DNA of 64,000 nt from Pseudomonas marginalis (GCF_900105325.1 NZ_FNSU01000001.1:1426001-1490000); one strand, 5' to 3'. Positions 15,765 through 24,381 are shown, numbered from the stretch's first letter. Made by a program: numbers and translations. Notes: generated by a model not told the origin, from the sequence alone.

Positions 15765-16325
15765 ATGATCTATACCGTCGAGTGCAGCTTTGCCGACCCA
15801 GCCAGCGAAGCAGAGTGGAATGATTTCTATAGCCTGGAAAAGCTACCCGCGCTTATTTCCGTGAGCGGGTTCCATACTTCGCAGCGCTTCAAGGCGTTTA
15901 GCGATGGCTGCCCTGTCTACCTGGCCATGCACTCGATCGACGGTCTGGCTGTGCTTGAGGGTGACGAGTATCGCCAAAAGGGCGGGGGCAACTTCGCACG
16001 CTGGCAGCAGCACATCACCGATTGGCACCGCAATCTTTACGGCGGCCTTGAGCGTGCGCCTGCCATCGGTGAAGGCGAGCATCTGATCGTGAGCGCAGTC
16101 GGTCCCGAGCCGCTCATCGAGATGGGGCTCACGCCTGAGCAGATGTGGGCCGTCGCATTGGAGAAGTGTCCTGAAAACAGGTGGCTGGCGAAGCTGGATA
16201 GCGCCATTAGTCTTGGTGTAGATACCCTTCCGAAGAACGTGCATCTCTATGCCCCGATGACCGTGCAATTGACGAGTGGCAGAGGCGCAGAGCCCCAGAC
16301 GCAGGTGCAGAACCGACATGCCTAA
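15765..16325 (+). CDS. Hypothetical dimeric alpha-beta-barrel-like protein
   Basis: A 186-residue protein. The N-terminal part (YTVECSFADPASEAEWNDFY, LEKLPALISVSGFHTSQRFK) has the pattern of ferredoxin-fold dimeric alpha/beta-barrel proteins, in which a short sequence ending EWNDFY..EKLPAL..VPGF recurs. These often act on small aromatic or quinone-like molecules. The C-terminal part may be a second, diverged copy. The stop overlaps the start of the tautomerase gene by 8 bp, so the two are coupled. I do not recognise a named family and infer a role in catabolism only from the neighbours. Confidence 0.75.
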   Translation: MIYTVECSFADPASEAEWNDFYSLEKLPALISVSGFHTSQRFKAFSDGCPVYLAMHSIDGLAVLEGDEYRQKGGGNFARWQQHITDWHRNLYGGLERAPAIGEGEHLIVSAVGPEPLIEMGLTPEQMWAVALEKCPENRWLAKLDSAISLGVDTLPKNVHLYAPMTVQLTSGRGAEPQTQVQNRHA

Positions 16326-16644
16326 CCTGACGATCTTCATCCAGGCGGACGAGATGCCACCCGACGCAAATCTGGCGGAACTCACCGAACGATGCACTCG
16401 ACTTTGCACGGACGTCCTTCAGGCGGCGCTGGACAACGTGCATGTCATCTACGTCGCTGCCCGCCAGGGGCGTGGGCATCCTGCTTACGCGGAAATCAAA
16501 TACCGCCTCGAACCGTTCAGAACGCCATCGGTCATGGACGATTTCATGGCGCGACTGGATGAGGCAATAAAACGCCATGCGGGGCTTACGGCGCGCATCC
16601 GTTGCTTTGGCTATCCAGCCGATACCATCTACGCGCGGAACTGA
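16318..16644 (+). CDS. Tautomerase-family (4-OT-like) protein
   Basis: A 108-residue protein beginning MPNLTIFIQADEMP. After removal of Met, Pro1 is available as the catalytic base of the 4-oxalocrotonate tautomerase superfamily. The beta-alpha-beta layout is seen in MPNLTIFIQ, then ELTERCTRLCTDVLQAAL and NVHVIYVAA. It is longer than the classic 62-residue 4-OT and near the size of two-repeat tautomerases. The start at 16318 overlaps the preceding gene; an earlier in-frame ATG would put Pro inside the protein. It is the middle gene of a three-gene set under a LysR regulator, suggesting degradation of an aromatic or keto acid compound. Confidence 0.75.
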   Translation: MPNLTIFIQADEMPPDANLAELTERCTRLCTDVLQAALDNVHVIYVAARQGRGHPAYAEIKYRLEPFRTPSVMDDFMARLDEAIKRHAGLTARIRCFGYPADTIYARN

Positions 16645-16665
16645 TGACCTGCAAGGAGTGCCGCA

Positions 16666-17505
16666 ATGAACGACATGAAATTTCCAGGCCAGCAGATCGG
16701 CGAGTTTTCGATCACGGCCATCAGTGACGGATACCTTTGCGCAAGTCTAGATCTTCTCTCCAATATCGATCCTGCGCAGGCGTCCAAGTTGCAGCAGGAC
16801 GCAGGTGTGAGCGATCCATTCTCGATCCACATCAACTGTTACCTGGTGCGTGGAATGGGCCGCACGATCCTCATTGATGCGGGGGCTGGTGGTTTCAAGC
16901 AGTGGGGCGGCAAGCTAAAGGCGAATCTCGCGCGTGCTGGCGTGCAACCCGCTGACATTGACACCATTCTTCTGACCCATGCACATCCCGACCATGTTGG
17001 GGGGTTGCTTGACTCTTCAGGGGAAGCAGCCTTTCCCGATGCAGAGCTAGTCGTCCACCAGCGTGAGGTTTCTTTCTGGGAGGACGATGGCAATCTCAGT
17101 CGAGCGAGTGAACGTGCTCGTGGCAACTTCCTGTTTGCTCGGAAGGTGTTCGATCAGTATCGGGAGAAGACGCGCCTGTTTACTGATAGCGAAGTTCTCC
17201 CTGGCATTAGTGCGATGCCCCTTCCGGGGCATACCGCAGGACATTCCGGTTATCGTCTCGATTCCAATGGTCGTAGTTTGCTGGTTTGGGGGGATATCGT
17301 TCATTTCCCCCAAATTCAGATTGCTCGTCCCGACGTATCCATTGCATTCGACCAAGATCCGCTTCTTTCCGCCGAAACACGATCCAAACTATTGAATGTT
17401 GTTAGCTCGGATAAGATTCTTATCGCGGGTATGCACCTTGGCGAACTCGGTTTTGCACATGTCGAGCGGCTAGGCAAGACCTACAAAATTTCCTACGAAA
17501 CTTAG
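16666..17505 (+). CDS. MBL-fold metallo-hydrolase
   Basis: A 279-residue metallo-beta-lactamase-fold hydrolase. The signature THAHPDHVGG lies at about residues 105-114 with the other metal ligands at LPGHTAGHSGY and WGDIVHF. The Asp in TILIDAGAGG and the final His in AGMHLGELGF complete a bimetal site. Overall spacing resembles the methyl-parathion-hydrolase and lactonase branch, not glyoxalase II. A good ribosome site (AAGGAG, 7 bp) precedes the ATG. No signal peptide is apparent, so it is cytoplasmic. With the tautomerase it probably processes a lactone or ester, but the substrate is unknown. Confidence 0.9.
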   Translation: MNDMKFPGQQIGEFSITAISDGYLCASLDLLSNIDPAQASKLQQDAGVSDPFSIHINCYLVRGMGRTILIDAGAGGFKQWGGKLKANLARAGVQPADIDTILLTHAHPDHVGGLLDSSGEAAFPDAELVVHQREVSFWEDDGNLSRASERARGNFLFARKVFDQYREKTRLFTDSEVLPGISAMPLPGHTAGHSGYRLDSNGRSLLVWGDIVHFPQIQIARPDVSIAFDQDPLLSAETRSKLLNVVSSDKILIAGMHLGELGFAHVERLGKTYKISYET

Positions 17506-17550
17506 CGGCTGTTCGAGATGCCTACGATGCGTCGGCAGCGTCGAATGAGG

Positions 17551-18468
17551 TCATTGATCCCACGGCGCCTCCTGCCAGCGGTCGAACAGAAAATCGCTGA
17601 ACGCCGTCAGCCGGCCCGGCACGGGTTCGCGCCGCGCCCGCACGATGCTGATCTTCGAGGGTGTGGCTTCCCATTCAGGCAACACGCGCACCAGCCTCCC
17701 GTCGCGCAGTTCCTCGTGAATGTCCCAGGTCTCGCGCAGCGAGATGCCCAGCCCGGCCACGCACCACGCATGTAGCACGTCGCCGTTGTCGCTGCACAGC
17801 GTACCGCTGACCGCGACAGGCGTCTCCCTGCGGCCCTTGCGCAGCGGCCAGGTGCTTTGCAGCAGGCCCGGATAGGCGAACACCAGGCAGTTGTGCCGTT
17901 CCAGTTCTTCCGGCTGCGCGGGACTGCCATGCGCTTTCAGGTAGGCGGGAGAAGCTGCCAGGATGCGCCGGTTGTCGGCCACGCGCCGCGCCACCAAGCG
18001 CGAATCGGCCAACTCGCCCATGCGGATCGCCAGGTCGAGGTCGCCGCTATACAGATCCTGCACCTGATCGGACAGGCGCAGGTCGAAACCGACCCTGGGA
18101 TGCAGGCGGCAGAAATCGTGGATAGCCGGGGCCACGAACTTGCGCCCGAACGGCGTGGGCGCGGTCAGGCGGATAGTGCCGCTCAGTTCCTGGCTGCCGC
18201 CGGTCGCCAGTTCCTGCACTTCTTCCAGCACCGCCAGGGCAACCCGTGCGCGCTCGGCGATGGCGCGGCCTTCGCTGGTGATGCGCAAGTTACGGGTGTT
18301 GCGCTCGAACAGCGTGGTGCCCAACGCTTGTTCCAGCCGGGCGATCTGCTTGCTGACGGTCTTAGGCGCGAGGTGCAGGTCGCGTGCGGCGGCGGAAAAG
18401 CTGTGGCGCTCCACAACATGCACGAACACCGCTAGGTCATCAAGATTGCGCAGGGCCATTTGGGTCAT
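17551..18468 (-). CDS. LysR-family transcriptional regulator
   Basis: A 305-residue LysR regulator of the CrgA/DsbD-like subgroup (LDDLAVFVHVVERHSFSAAA, LHLAPKTVSKQIARLEQALG, TLFERNTRNLRITSEGRA). The effector domain includes GTIRLTAPTPFGRKFVAPAI and a C-terminal PGRLTAFSDFLFDRW. It is divergent from the DJ-1/PfpI-MFS pair with only a short intergenic region (about 18469-18525), the classic arrangement. The GC-rich coding style differs from the preceding operon, suggesting a different donor. The second Met (three codons later) has GGA 9 bp upstream and may be the real start. Confidence 0.93.
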   Translation of the reverse strand: MTQMALRNLDDLAVFVHVVERHSFSAAARDLHLAPKTVSKQIARLEQALGTTLFERNTRNLRITSEGRAIAERARVALAVLEEVQELATGGSQELSGTIRLTAPTPFGRKFVAPAIHDFCRLHPRVGFDLRLSDQVQDLYSGDLDLAIRMGELADSRLVARRVADNRRILAASPAYLKAHGSPAQPEELERHNCLVFAYPGLLQSTWPLRKGRRETPVAVSGTLCSDNGDVLHAWCVAGLGISLRETWDIHEELRDGRLVRVLPEWEATPSKISIVRARREPVPGRLTAFSDFLFDRWQEAPWDQ

Positions 18469-18525
18469 TCCGGGGAAAGTGTTTGTCTATTTTGGTCATT
18501 TAAACGATATACCGGATTCACCAGA

Positions 18526-19296
18526 ATGAGGATCCCAACTTCCCACGCTGCAACACGCATGCCTCCGTTGGAGGTGTCCGGTGGTGTGCTCGATTCGCTG
18601 CAGGAGCTTCTTTTCGTCCTGACCAGCCACGACCGCAAGGGGCCGGCCGGCGCCTATGCCGCGCCCAGCGGTTTCTATCTGTCCGAGGTCACGCATCTGC
18701 ATCGGGTGCTGGCAGACGCCGGTCATGCGGTCGATTTCGTCAGCCCCAAGGGCGGCAAGACGCACGTCGATGGACTCGATTTGGACGATCCGATCAATGC
18801 CGCGTTCTGGAACGATGCGACGCTAAGAAGCGCCACCGAGAACACCATGGCACCCACGCAGGTCGATCCCGATGCCTACGCCGCGATCTTCTACGCCGGC
18901 GGCCACGCGACGATGTGGGACTTCCCGGACAACGCCGAACTGGCGGCCATTGCGGCGTTCATCTACGAGCGTGGCGGCGTGGTCACGGCGGTGTGCCACG
19001 GGCCGGCCGGGCTGGTAAACCTCAAGTTGTCCGATGGCGGCTATCTGGTAACGGGTAAGGACGTGTCGGCCTTCACCAACGAGGAGGAGCGTGCGGTCGG
19101 CCTGTACGACACGGTGCCCTTCCTGCTGGCCGATGCTTTGCAGGAGCGTGGCGCCCGGCATGTGCCTGCGGCGAATTTCCAGGCGCAGGTAGTGGCGAGC
19201 GAGCGCCTGGTGACGGGGCAGAACCCGGCCTCGGCCAAGGGCGTCGCGGAAGCGATGCTGCCCCTATTAGCGGTGACAGCCGAGAAGCGAGCCTGA
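18526..19296 (+). CDS. DJ-1/PfpI-family protein (type 1 glutamine amidotransferase-like)
   Basis: A DJ-1/PfpI superfamily protein of about 256 residues, Hsp31-like in layout. The nucleophile elbow is AVCHGPAGLVN, with the catalytic Cys in CHGP, and the acidic partner probably lies in SEVTHLHRVLADAG. FYAGGHATMWDFPDN is a family block. Members act as glyoxalase III/deglycase-type or redox-stress proteins. The start is unclear: ATG 18526 and 18559 and GTG near 18583 are all in frame, the last about 11 bp after a GGAGG. The stop is 3 bp before the MFS start, so the two are co-transcribed under the divergent LysR. Confidence 0.88.
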   Translation: MRIPTSHAATRMPPLEVSGGVLDSLQELLFVLTSHDRKGPAGAYAAPSGFYLSEVTHLHRVLADAGHAVDFVSPKGGKTHVDGLDLDDPINAAFWNDATLRSATENTMAPTQVDPDAYAAIFYAGGHATMWDFPDNAELAAIAAFIYERGGVVTAVCHGPAGLVNLKLSDGGYLVTGKDVSAFTNEEERAVGLYDTVPFLLADALQERGARHVPAANFQAQVVASERLVTGQNPASAKGVAEAMLPLLAVTAEKRA

Positions 19297-19299
19297 ACC

Positions 19300-20493
19300 A
19301 TGAATCCACGTATGCCTTTCGTCATCTACGTCTTCGCGCTTTGCGCGTTCGCCCTGGGCTTTACCGAGTTCGTCACCATCGGCCTGGTGTCCACTATTTC
19401 CGCTGATCTGCATGCCAGCGTCAGCCAGGTTGGCGCGGCGGTTACGGCCTACGCGCTGGGTGCGGTGATTGGTGCACCCGGCCTGACCGCGCTGGCAACC
19501 CGCTGGCCGCGCAAGCGGCTGCTGCTGGTGGCGATGGGGCTGTTCACGTTGGGCAACGCTGTAGTCAGTCTGTCCGATGCACTGACACCCATGCTGGTGG
19601 CCCGCTTCGCCTCCGGCCTGGGACATGGGGTGTTTCTCGCCGTAGCATCCAGCGTGGCAACCCAATTGGCGGGCCGACATCGCGCCGGTGCGGCGGTGGC
19701 CGTGGTGTTCGGCGGCCTGACGCTGGCACTGGCGCTGGGCGTACCGCTCGGCACCTACCTGGGCAGCGTGTTGAGCTGGCAGGTCATCTTCATGGCAGTG
19801 GCCGCAAGTGGTGCCATTGGGTTCGTCGGCCTGCTGGCCCTGATGCCGACAGATCGCAACGATGCCTCGGCGCAGGCCAATGCGATGGATGGCCTGAAAG
19901 CCATGTTCAATCAGCGTCTGCTGGCCGGAGCCGGTATCACCGTGTTGGCGTATGCGGGATCTTTCGCGCTCTACACCTACATTTCGCCGATCCTGCTGCA
20001 AGTGACGAACGTGAGTGAAAGCATGGCGAGCCTGTTAATGCTGGGCTACGGCGTGATGGCCGCCATTGGCAATGTGTGGGGCGGGCGGCTGACCGACCGC
20101 AAGGGTGCCGACTTTGCGGTGATGACTGTGCTCGTCGGCCTGGCCGTCGTGCTGTTGGCGATATGGGCATCGGCACCATCGTTGCCGTTGATGGTGTTGC
20201 TGACGGGCCTGCTGGGTGCGCTGACCTATGCGGCGGTGCCGGCCTTGCAGGCGCGGGTGATCGGGTTGTCGCACATCCACGCGCCGCAGGCGCCAGCGGT
20301 GGCGGCTGGGCTGAACATCGCCGGCTTCAATGGCGGCATCGCGTTGGGTTCGCTGCTAGGCGGGGCCAGCCTGGAAGCGATGGGCCTGACCAGCACGGCC
20401 TGGGTCGGTGCGGTTGCCGTGGGCCTGGGGATTGTCTGGATGCTCTGGCAGATGCGGCGTCCCACGTTCCTGGGCGCAAGAACTCAAATGTAG
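19300..20493 (+). CDS. MFS transporter (DHA1/AraJ-like)
   Basis: A 397-residue 12-helix major facilitator. Motif-A-like sequences occur after helix 2 (LTALATRWPRKRLLLVAM) and in the second half (GGRLTDRKGADFAVM). FALGFTEFVTIGLVSTISAD is the first helix with the proton-coupled-exporter signature, and GLGHGVFLAVASSVATQL lies in helix 4. It resembles AraJ and other DHA1-type drug or sugar exporters. It follows the DJ-1-like gene by 3 bp, so stress protection plus export under a LysR regulator is plausible. The substrate is unknown. Confidence 0.92.
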   Translation: MNPRMPFVIYVFALCAFALGFTEFVTIGLVSTISADLHASVSQVGAAVTAYALGAVIGAPGLTALATRWPRKRLLLVAMGLFTLGNAVVSLSDALTPMLVARFASGLGHGVFLAVASSVATQLAGRHRAGAAVAVVFGGLTLALALGVPLGTYLGSVLSWQVIFMAVAASGAIGFVGLLALMPTDRNDASAQANAMDGLKAMFNQRLLAGAGITVLAYAGSFALYTYISPILLQVTNVSESMASLLMLGYGVMAAIGNVWGGRLTDRKGADFAVMTVLVGLAVVLLAIWASAPSLPLMVLLTGLLGALTYAAVPALQARVIGLSHIHAPQAPAVAAGLNIAGFNGGIALGSLLGGASLEAMGLTSTAWVGAVAVGLGIVWMLWQMRRPTFLGARTQM

Positions 20494-20500
20494 GTGAACG

Positions 20501-20720
20501 ATGGATTCTCGGCATCTTCGCTGCTTCCTGGCCGTAGCCGAAGAACTTTACTTCGCCCATGCGGCGGAGCAACTGCACATTGAGCAATCGCCGCTGTCTC
20601 GGGCAATCAAGGAACTCTAAGAAGAACTGGGCGTGGTGCTGTTTGCACGTACCACACGTACACACGCAGCACACGCCTGGGGGCGAAGCTGCTACCTTGC
20701 AGTCGCTTGGACGACAATGC
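20501..20720 (+). pseudogene. Truncated LysR-family gene with internal stop
   Basis: The reading starts MDSRHLRCFLAVAEELYFAH, continues through HIEQSPLSRAIKEL and then meets a TAA at 20618-20620. After the stop the same frame continues EELGVVLFARTTRTH before homology is lost. This is a classic LysR N-terminal HTH region that ends after about 55 codons and is joined to unrelated sequence. The regulatory domain is gone. It is positioned 7 bp after the MFS gene, but the reading and the downstream trbI relic suggest it came from another mobile element. Confidence 0.85.
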
Positions 20721-20753
20721 TTCACTAACAGCGAGTATTGAAAGGCCAAGACC

Positions 20754-20945
20754 TTCGCGCAACTCGCATCGGAGAACCGCCAGGACAGCATCAATCAGGT
20801 CGGCCAGGAGATGACCTAGCGCAACATGAATATCGAGCCGACGCTGACCGAGCAGCCGGGCCTGCCGGTTCGCATCATCGCCCACCCCGACTTGGTGCTG
20901 CGGCCATACCAGCCATTGTCCTTCAACAAGGGAACTTCACGATGA
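20754..20945 (+). pseudogene. trbI: 3' remnant of trbI (conjugation protein) with internal stop
   Basis: The frame reads FAQLASENRQDSINQVGQEM, then a TAG at 20817-20819, then RNMNIEPTLTEQPGLPVRII, LVLRPYQPLSFNKG and a stop. This is the C-terminal end of the TrbI/VirB10 family (pattern GQ..INQVGQE..RRN..I.PTL..RPG.PVRV). The N-terminal membrane anchor and most of the beta-barrel domain are missing. Its stop overlaps the next ATG in the pattern ATGA, exactly the trbI-DUF2274 junction found in Tn4371-type and related elements. It is a relic of a second conjugative element inside this ICE. Confidence 0.85.
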
Positions 20946-21190
20946 CGACGCGCAAGCTGCGGCTCGGGCCGCTGCCGAAAACCGCTTCCACGAAGCTGAA
21001 CTTTGCCTGCCCGGCCAGACTGAAAGCCGACCTCGATCTTTACGCCGCGCTGCAGGCGCAGGCGCAGGCGTATGGCGAGACCGTCGATGCCGTGACGCTG
21101 ATCCCGCACATGCTGGAGGCGTTCATGGCTGTGGATCGGGGATTCAGGGAGGGAGGCATGGCTAAGACTGTGCCGCCCACGCCAAGCTGA
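20942..21190 (+). CDS. DUF2274 protein (trb-cluster companion)
   Basis: An 82-residue protein MTTRKLRLGPLPKTASTKLN followed by CPARLKADLDLYAALQAQAQ and DAVTLIPHMLEAFMAVDRGF. This is the DUF2274 family that lies directly after trbI in trb-type ICEs and may be a small DNA-binding or regulatory protein. The gene is full length and open, although its operon partners are broken. Expression is doubtful because no promoter from the original operon remains. Confidence 0.88.
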   Translation: MTTRKLRLGPLPKTASTKLNFACPARLKADLDLYAALQAQAQAYGETVDAVTLIPHMLEAFMAVDRGFREGGMAKTVPPTPS

Positions 21191-21427
21191 TGAAGCAGGT
21201 TTCCGCTCTGATGACAAAACAAGCTCTTCGCCCACCGGCAATTGCCCCGATGCAGCACGCTCTGGCTTTTTTACCGCGACGCTCTTGTGTGGCTCACGGC
21301 CACAACACCGCAACCCTGCAAGGGCTCAAAGTGACGCTAAAGCGCGTCCCATAAAGCCTTCCAGCCAACGGGGCGGGTTCACTAACCGCTTGACACTGGC
21401 CCTAATGAATCGAGTGGTCCTAATGCC

Positions 21428-22024
21428 TCAGGCAGATGCAAGCCGCGCCGGCGCGCCCGCGCGCAGTCCTTCCATAACGAAGTCCATGAGCCAACCCAGT
21501 CGGTGTTTCCACTCATCGTTGAAGTTGATCTGCCAAATACCTGCGATGGCTAGAAAAAAGTCATCGGTGGTGATGCCGGCGCGGATCGTGCCTGCCTTCT
21601 CATTTGCATCAAGTAAGGACTTGGCTGCAGCGACCACCGGAGCGTAACTCTCCTTTCCTGCACAGTCCCCCACACTGGACACCTCGCGTATTGCATTAGC
21701 CAAGCCAGCCTTGTTCATGGCGTACTCGGCAAGACGAGCCATCCACTCACGCAACGCTTGGTCGGGTGGGCGACTCTGGAGCAGATGTTCGGCGTATTTT
21801 GCCACCTGCAACATTTCATAGCGGTAGACCTCCATCACCAGTGCCTCTCGCGTCGGGAAGTGACGATAGAAGGTTCCTTGTCCTACGCCAGCCTTCCTAG
21901 CGATCACGCTTAGGGGAACGTCCGCAGAATGAGGCAGCTCCGCTAACGCGACCGCCAAGATGCGCTCGCGGTTAAGTAATGCGTCGACACGCGTACGACG
22001 CTCAATCTTTTGTGACTCTGCCAT
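21428..22024 (-). CDS. TetR-family repressor
   Basis: A 198-residue TetR/AcrR regulator. The HTH spans residues about 15-60 (LNRERILAVALAELPHSADV, LSVIARKAGVGQGTFYRHFP). The C-terminal ligand domain has the helical pattern WMARLAEYAMNKAGLANAIR. It is divergent from an SDR gene, and two matching palindromes lie in the 113-bp intergenic region. It therefore very likely represses the SDR gene and itself. The ligand is presumably a substrate or inhibitor related to the SDR. Confidence 0.93.
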   Translation of the reverse strand: MAESQKIERRTRVDALLNRERILAVALAELPHSADVPLSVIARKAGVGQGTFYRHFPTREALVMEVYRYEMLQVAKYAEHLLQSRPPDQALREWMARLAEYAMNKAGLANAIREVSSVGDCAGKESYAPVVAAAKSLLDANEKAGTIRAGITTDDFFLAIAGIWQINFNDEWKHRLGWLMDFVMEGLRAGAPARLASA

Positions 22025-22048
22025 TTGTCCTCATCCTCGACGGGTCTC

Positions 22049-22101
22049 TTGTTAAGCGGACAACTGTCCGTTAATATTGCGGCTTACGGACAGTTGCCCG
22101 T
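22049..22101 (+). promoter_or_regulatory. SDR promoter overlapped by two TetR-type operators
   Basis: Operator 1 is the 14-bp palindrome CGGACAACTGTCCG (22057-22070). Operator 2 is CGGACAGTTGCCCG (22087-22100), identical in layout with one mismatch between its arms. Their centres are exactly 30 bp apart. A promoter TTGTTA (22049-22054)-17 bp-TAATAT (22072-22077) for the SDR gene contains operator 1 in its spacer. Confidence 0.75.
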
Positions 22102-22137
22102 TTCAATTCTACCCGTTCCACCCATCTGGAGAAGCAT

Positions 22138-22893
22138 ATGAAGCCGACTGGCAATACCATCCTTATCACTGGTTCCACTTCGGGCATAGGACTCGGTCTA
22201 GCGCTGCGGTTTCATAAGGCGGGTAACAAGGTTGTCGTCGCGGGGCGACGCAAGGCGTTGCTGGAGCAGATCACTGTCGATCATCCGGGCATCGAGGCTA
22301 TTGAGCTTGATGTGGCCGATGCTACGTCCATCGCCCGGGCGAGTGAGCTAGTAGCCGCGCGTTACCCCGACCTCAATGTCGTGATAAACAACGCGGGCAT
22401 CATGCCGCGCGAAGATGCGATGAATCCCGAGTCACTTAGGGTTGCAGAAGAGACCGTCGCGATCAACCTCTTAGGCACCATTCGGATGACCTATGCTTTC
22501 TTGCCGCAACTTGCGAAACAGAAAGATAGTGTCCTCATCAATGTCAGTTCCGCATTGGCATTTGTTCCATTCCCCATAGCGATGACATATAGCGCCACGA
22601 AGGCGGCTGTCCATTCGTTCACCGAGGGCTTGCGTGTGCAGCTCGCCAACACCTCCGTGCGCGTCGTTGAATTGGCTCCGCCCGGTGTGCAAACGACGTT
22701 GTTCGGTCAGGAAAAGGACGAGCATGCTATGCCTCTGGAAGACTTCCTCGACGAGACGCTCGCTCTTTTGCATGGCGAACCCACACCTCGGGAAATCATC
22801 TTGGAGCGGGCCAAATATTTCCGTACTGCCGAGGCTGCTGGTAACTATGAAGCAGCCTTGGCAATGCTGTCCGCATGGCAGGACCCGAGCTGA
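22138..22893 (+). CDS. Short-chain dehydrogenase/reductase (DltE-like)
   Basis: A 251-residue classical SDR oxidoreductase. The nucleotide-binding TGSTSGIGLG lies at residues about 11-20, NNAG at about 84-87 and the catalytic YSATK at about 150-154 after SSALAF. It reads DAxxL/ELDV for the adenine pocket, favouring NADP or NAD. The DltE-like subgroup acts on small ketones or aldehydes. It is controlled by the divergent TetR gene through the two operators. The following DNA to 23058 contains no gene that I can support. Confidence 0.92.
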   Translation: MKPTGNTILITGSTSGIGLGLALRFHKAGNKVVVAGRRKALLEQITVDHPGIEAIELDVADATSIARASELVAARYPDLNVVINNAGIMPREDAMNPESLRVAEETVAINLLGTIRMTYAFLPQLAKQKDSVLINVSSALAFVPFPIAMTYSATKAAVHSFTEGLRVQLANTSVRVVELAPPGVQTTLFGQEKDEHAMPLEDFLDETLALLHGEPTPREIILERAKYFRTAEAAGNYEAALAMLSAWQDPS

Positions 22894-23058
22894 AGCATCG
22901 AGCTATGAATCAGGTCATTCCACAGTAATAAAGTTGACTACGCCGACCGGTGACTGATCCGGCTGAGGTGCCGGGCCTCGCGAAGTCTCGGCGAACGGCT
23001 CACGGATCAGTTCATCCACACGGCAAGATGCCGCGAACAGGGGCAGTCGGGAATCAAC

Positions 23059-24381
23059 ATGACTAAGCAAATGATGATTGGGATGGTTTTCAACGGCGGT
23101 TACGGCTCGCAACCCGGAGCATGGCGGATGCCGGGTGTGGACCCCAAGAATTACACGAGTTTCGACAGTCAGGTGCGGTACGCTCAAGCCGCTGAACGGG
23201 GTAAGTTTCAATTCCTGTTCGCCCCGGATTTTCCAGCGTGGCAGAACGACCTCGAGACCGAGGCTCCGTTGAATATCAATGAGCCGTTGTTGACCTTTGC
23301 CGCAGTCGCGCGCGAGACCCAGCGGATCGGGTTGGTCGCCACCGGCTCCACGACGTTCAACGAACCCTTCAATTTGGCTCGTCAATTCAAAGCGCTCGAC
23401 CTGATGAGCCACGGCCGAGTTGGATGGAACGCCGTGCCCTCCAGCGATCCTGGTGTCGCCGCCCTCTACGGACGAGCCCTGCCACCTCGTAACGAGAAGT
23501 ATGAGCGACTGCATGAATTCATCCAGCTTGTGCAGGCATTATGGGGCACATGGGGGTTGGACGCGTGGCTGCATGACAAGGAATCCGGCCGATTCGCTGA
23601 TCCCACCAAGCTCCGGCCAATCAATCTGAAAGGGTGCCATGTGGCCGCCAGCGGTCTGCTTCAGATCCCACCTTCGGAACAGGGCCAGCCGGTGATTTTT
23701 CAAGCCGGCGGCGGCGCCCAGGGGCTGGAGGTTGCTGGTCGCTATGCCAGTGGCGTGATCGGTGCCGTCTTCACAATCGAGGACGCACGCACTCAGCGAA
23801 GCGCCCTTCGGAACGCAGCCGAACGTGCAGGGCGGAACCCTGACGAAATCAAGTTCTTCGCTGGTTTGATGACGACAATCGCGCGTGATCGACGCGCAGG
23901 CTTGGACCGACGAATTGCGCTGAGCGGGCAGACGTTTCCGCAGCGCGTCGTATATCTCGGTCAGATGCTGGGGCTGCGGCTCGATTCAGGCCAGCTGGAC
24001 GCACCGCTTACACCGGAGCAATTGGCCGCCGCTCGTCCATCGCCAGGCGACCCTCGTTCGGCGAACGCGCTCAAGATCGCACGTGAAGGTTGGAGCCTGC
24101 GCGACGTGCTCGCCCATGGCGTGATCGACTATCACCCAGCGATCGTCGGCCCGGCCGTTGAGGCCGCCGATCATATGCAGGAATGGTTCGACGCCGGCGC
24201 CGCTGATGGCTTCTGGCTCTCGCCTGACGTGTTTGAGGACGGAATCGATGCCTTCGTCGACGGCGTGGTCCCGGTTCTCCAGGAGCGCGGGCTTTTTCAT
24301 CGGGATTATGACGGCACGACGCTGCGCGATCATCTCGGCGCGCCGGCTCAATACGGGCTAGACCCGCGGGTCAGTGGCTGA
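23059..24381 (+). CDS. LLM-class FMN-dependent monooxygenase (NtaA/SnaA/DszA family)
   Basis: A 440-residue bacterial-luciferase-like monooxygenase of the NtaA/DmoA group, which uses FMNH2 from a separate reductase to cleave C-N or C-S bonds in compounds such as nitrilotriacetate or dimethyl sulfide. Signature parts are AWRMPGVDPKNYTSFDSQVR, FNEPFNLARQFKALDLMSHG followed by RVGWNAVPSSDPG, and VIFQAGGGAQGLEVAGRYAS. GVIDYHPAIVGPAVEAADHM lies near the C-terminus. It stands alone, without its flavin reductase adjacent. The protein two genes later has a dinucleotide fold and could supply reducing power, but that is a guess. Confidence 0.93.
   Translation: MTKQMMIGMVFNGGYGSQPGAWRMPGVDPKNYTSFDSQVRYAQAAERGKFQFLFAPDFPAWQNDLETEAPLNINEPLLTFAAVARETQRIGLVATGSTTFNEPFNLARQFKALDLMSHGRVGWNAVPSSDPGVAALYGRALPPRNEKYERLHEFIQLVQALWGTWGLDAWLHDKESGRFADPTKLRPINLKGCHVAASGLLQIPPSEQGQPVIFQAGGGAQGLEVAGRYASGVIGAVFTIEDARTQRSALRNAAERAGRNPDEIKFFAGLMTTIARDRRAGLDRRIALSGQTFPQRVVYLGQMLGLRLDSGQLDAPLTPEQLAAARPSPGDPRSANALKIAREGWSLRDVLAHGVIDYHPAIVGPAVEAADHMQEWFDAGAADGFWLSPDVFEDGIDAFVDGVVPVLQERGLFHRDYDGTTLRDHLGAPAQYGLDPRVSG

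Noticed and set aside
19267..20001. A 244-codon open frame on the minus strand
   Set aside because: Antisense to the MFS gene; composition dominated by His, Gln and Arg.
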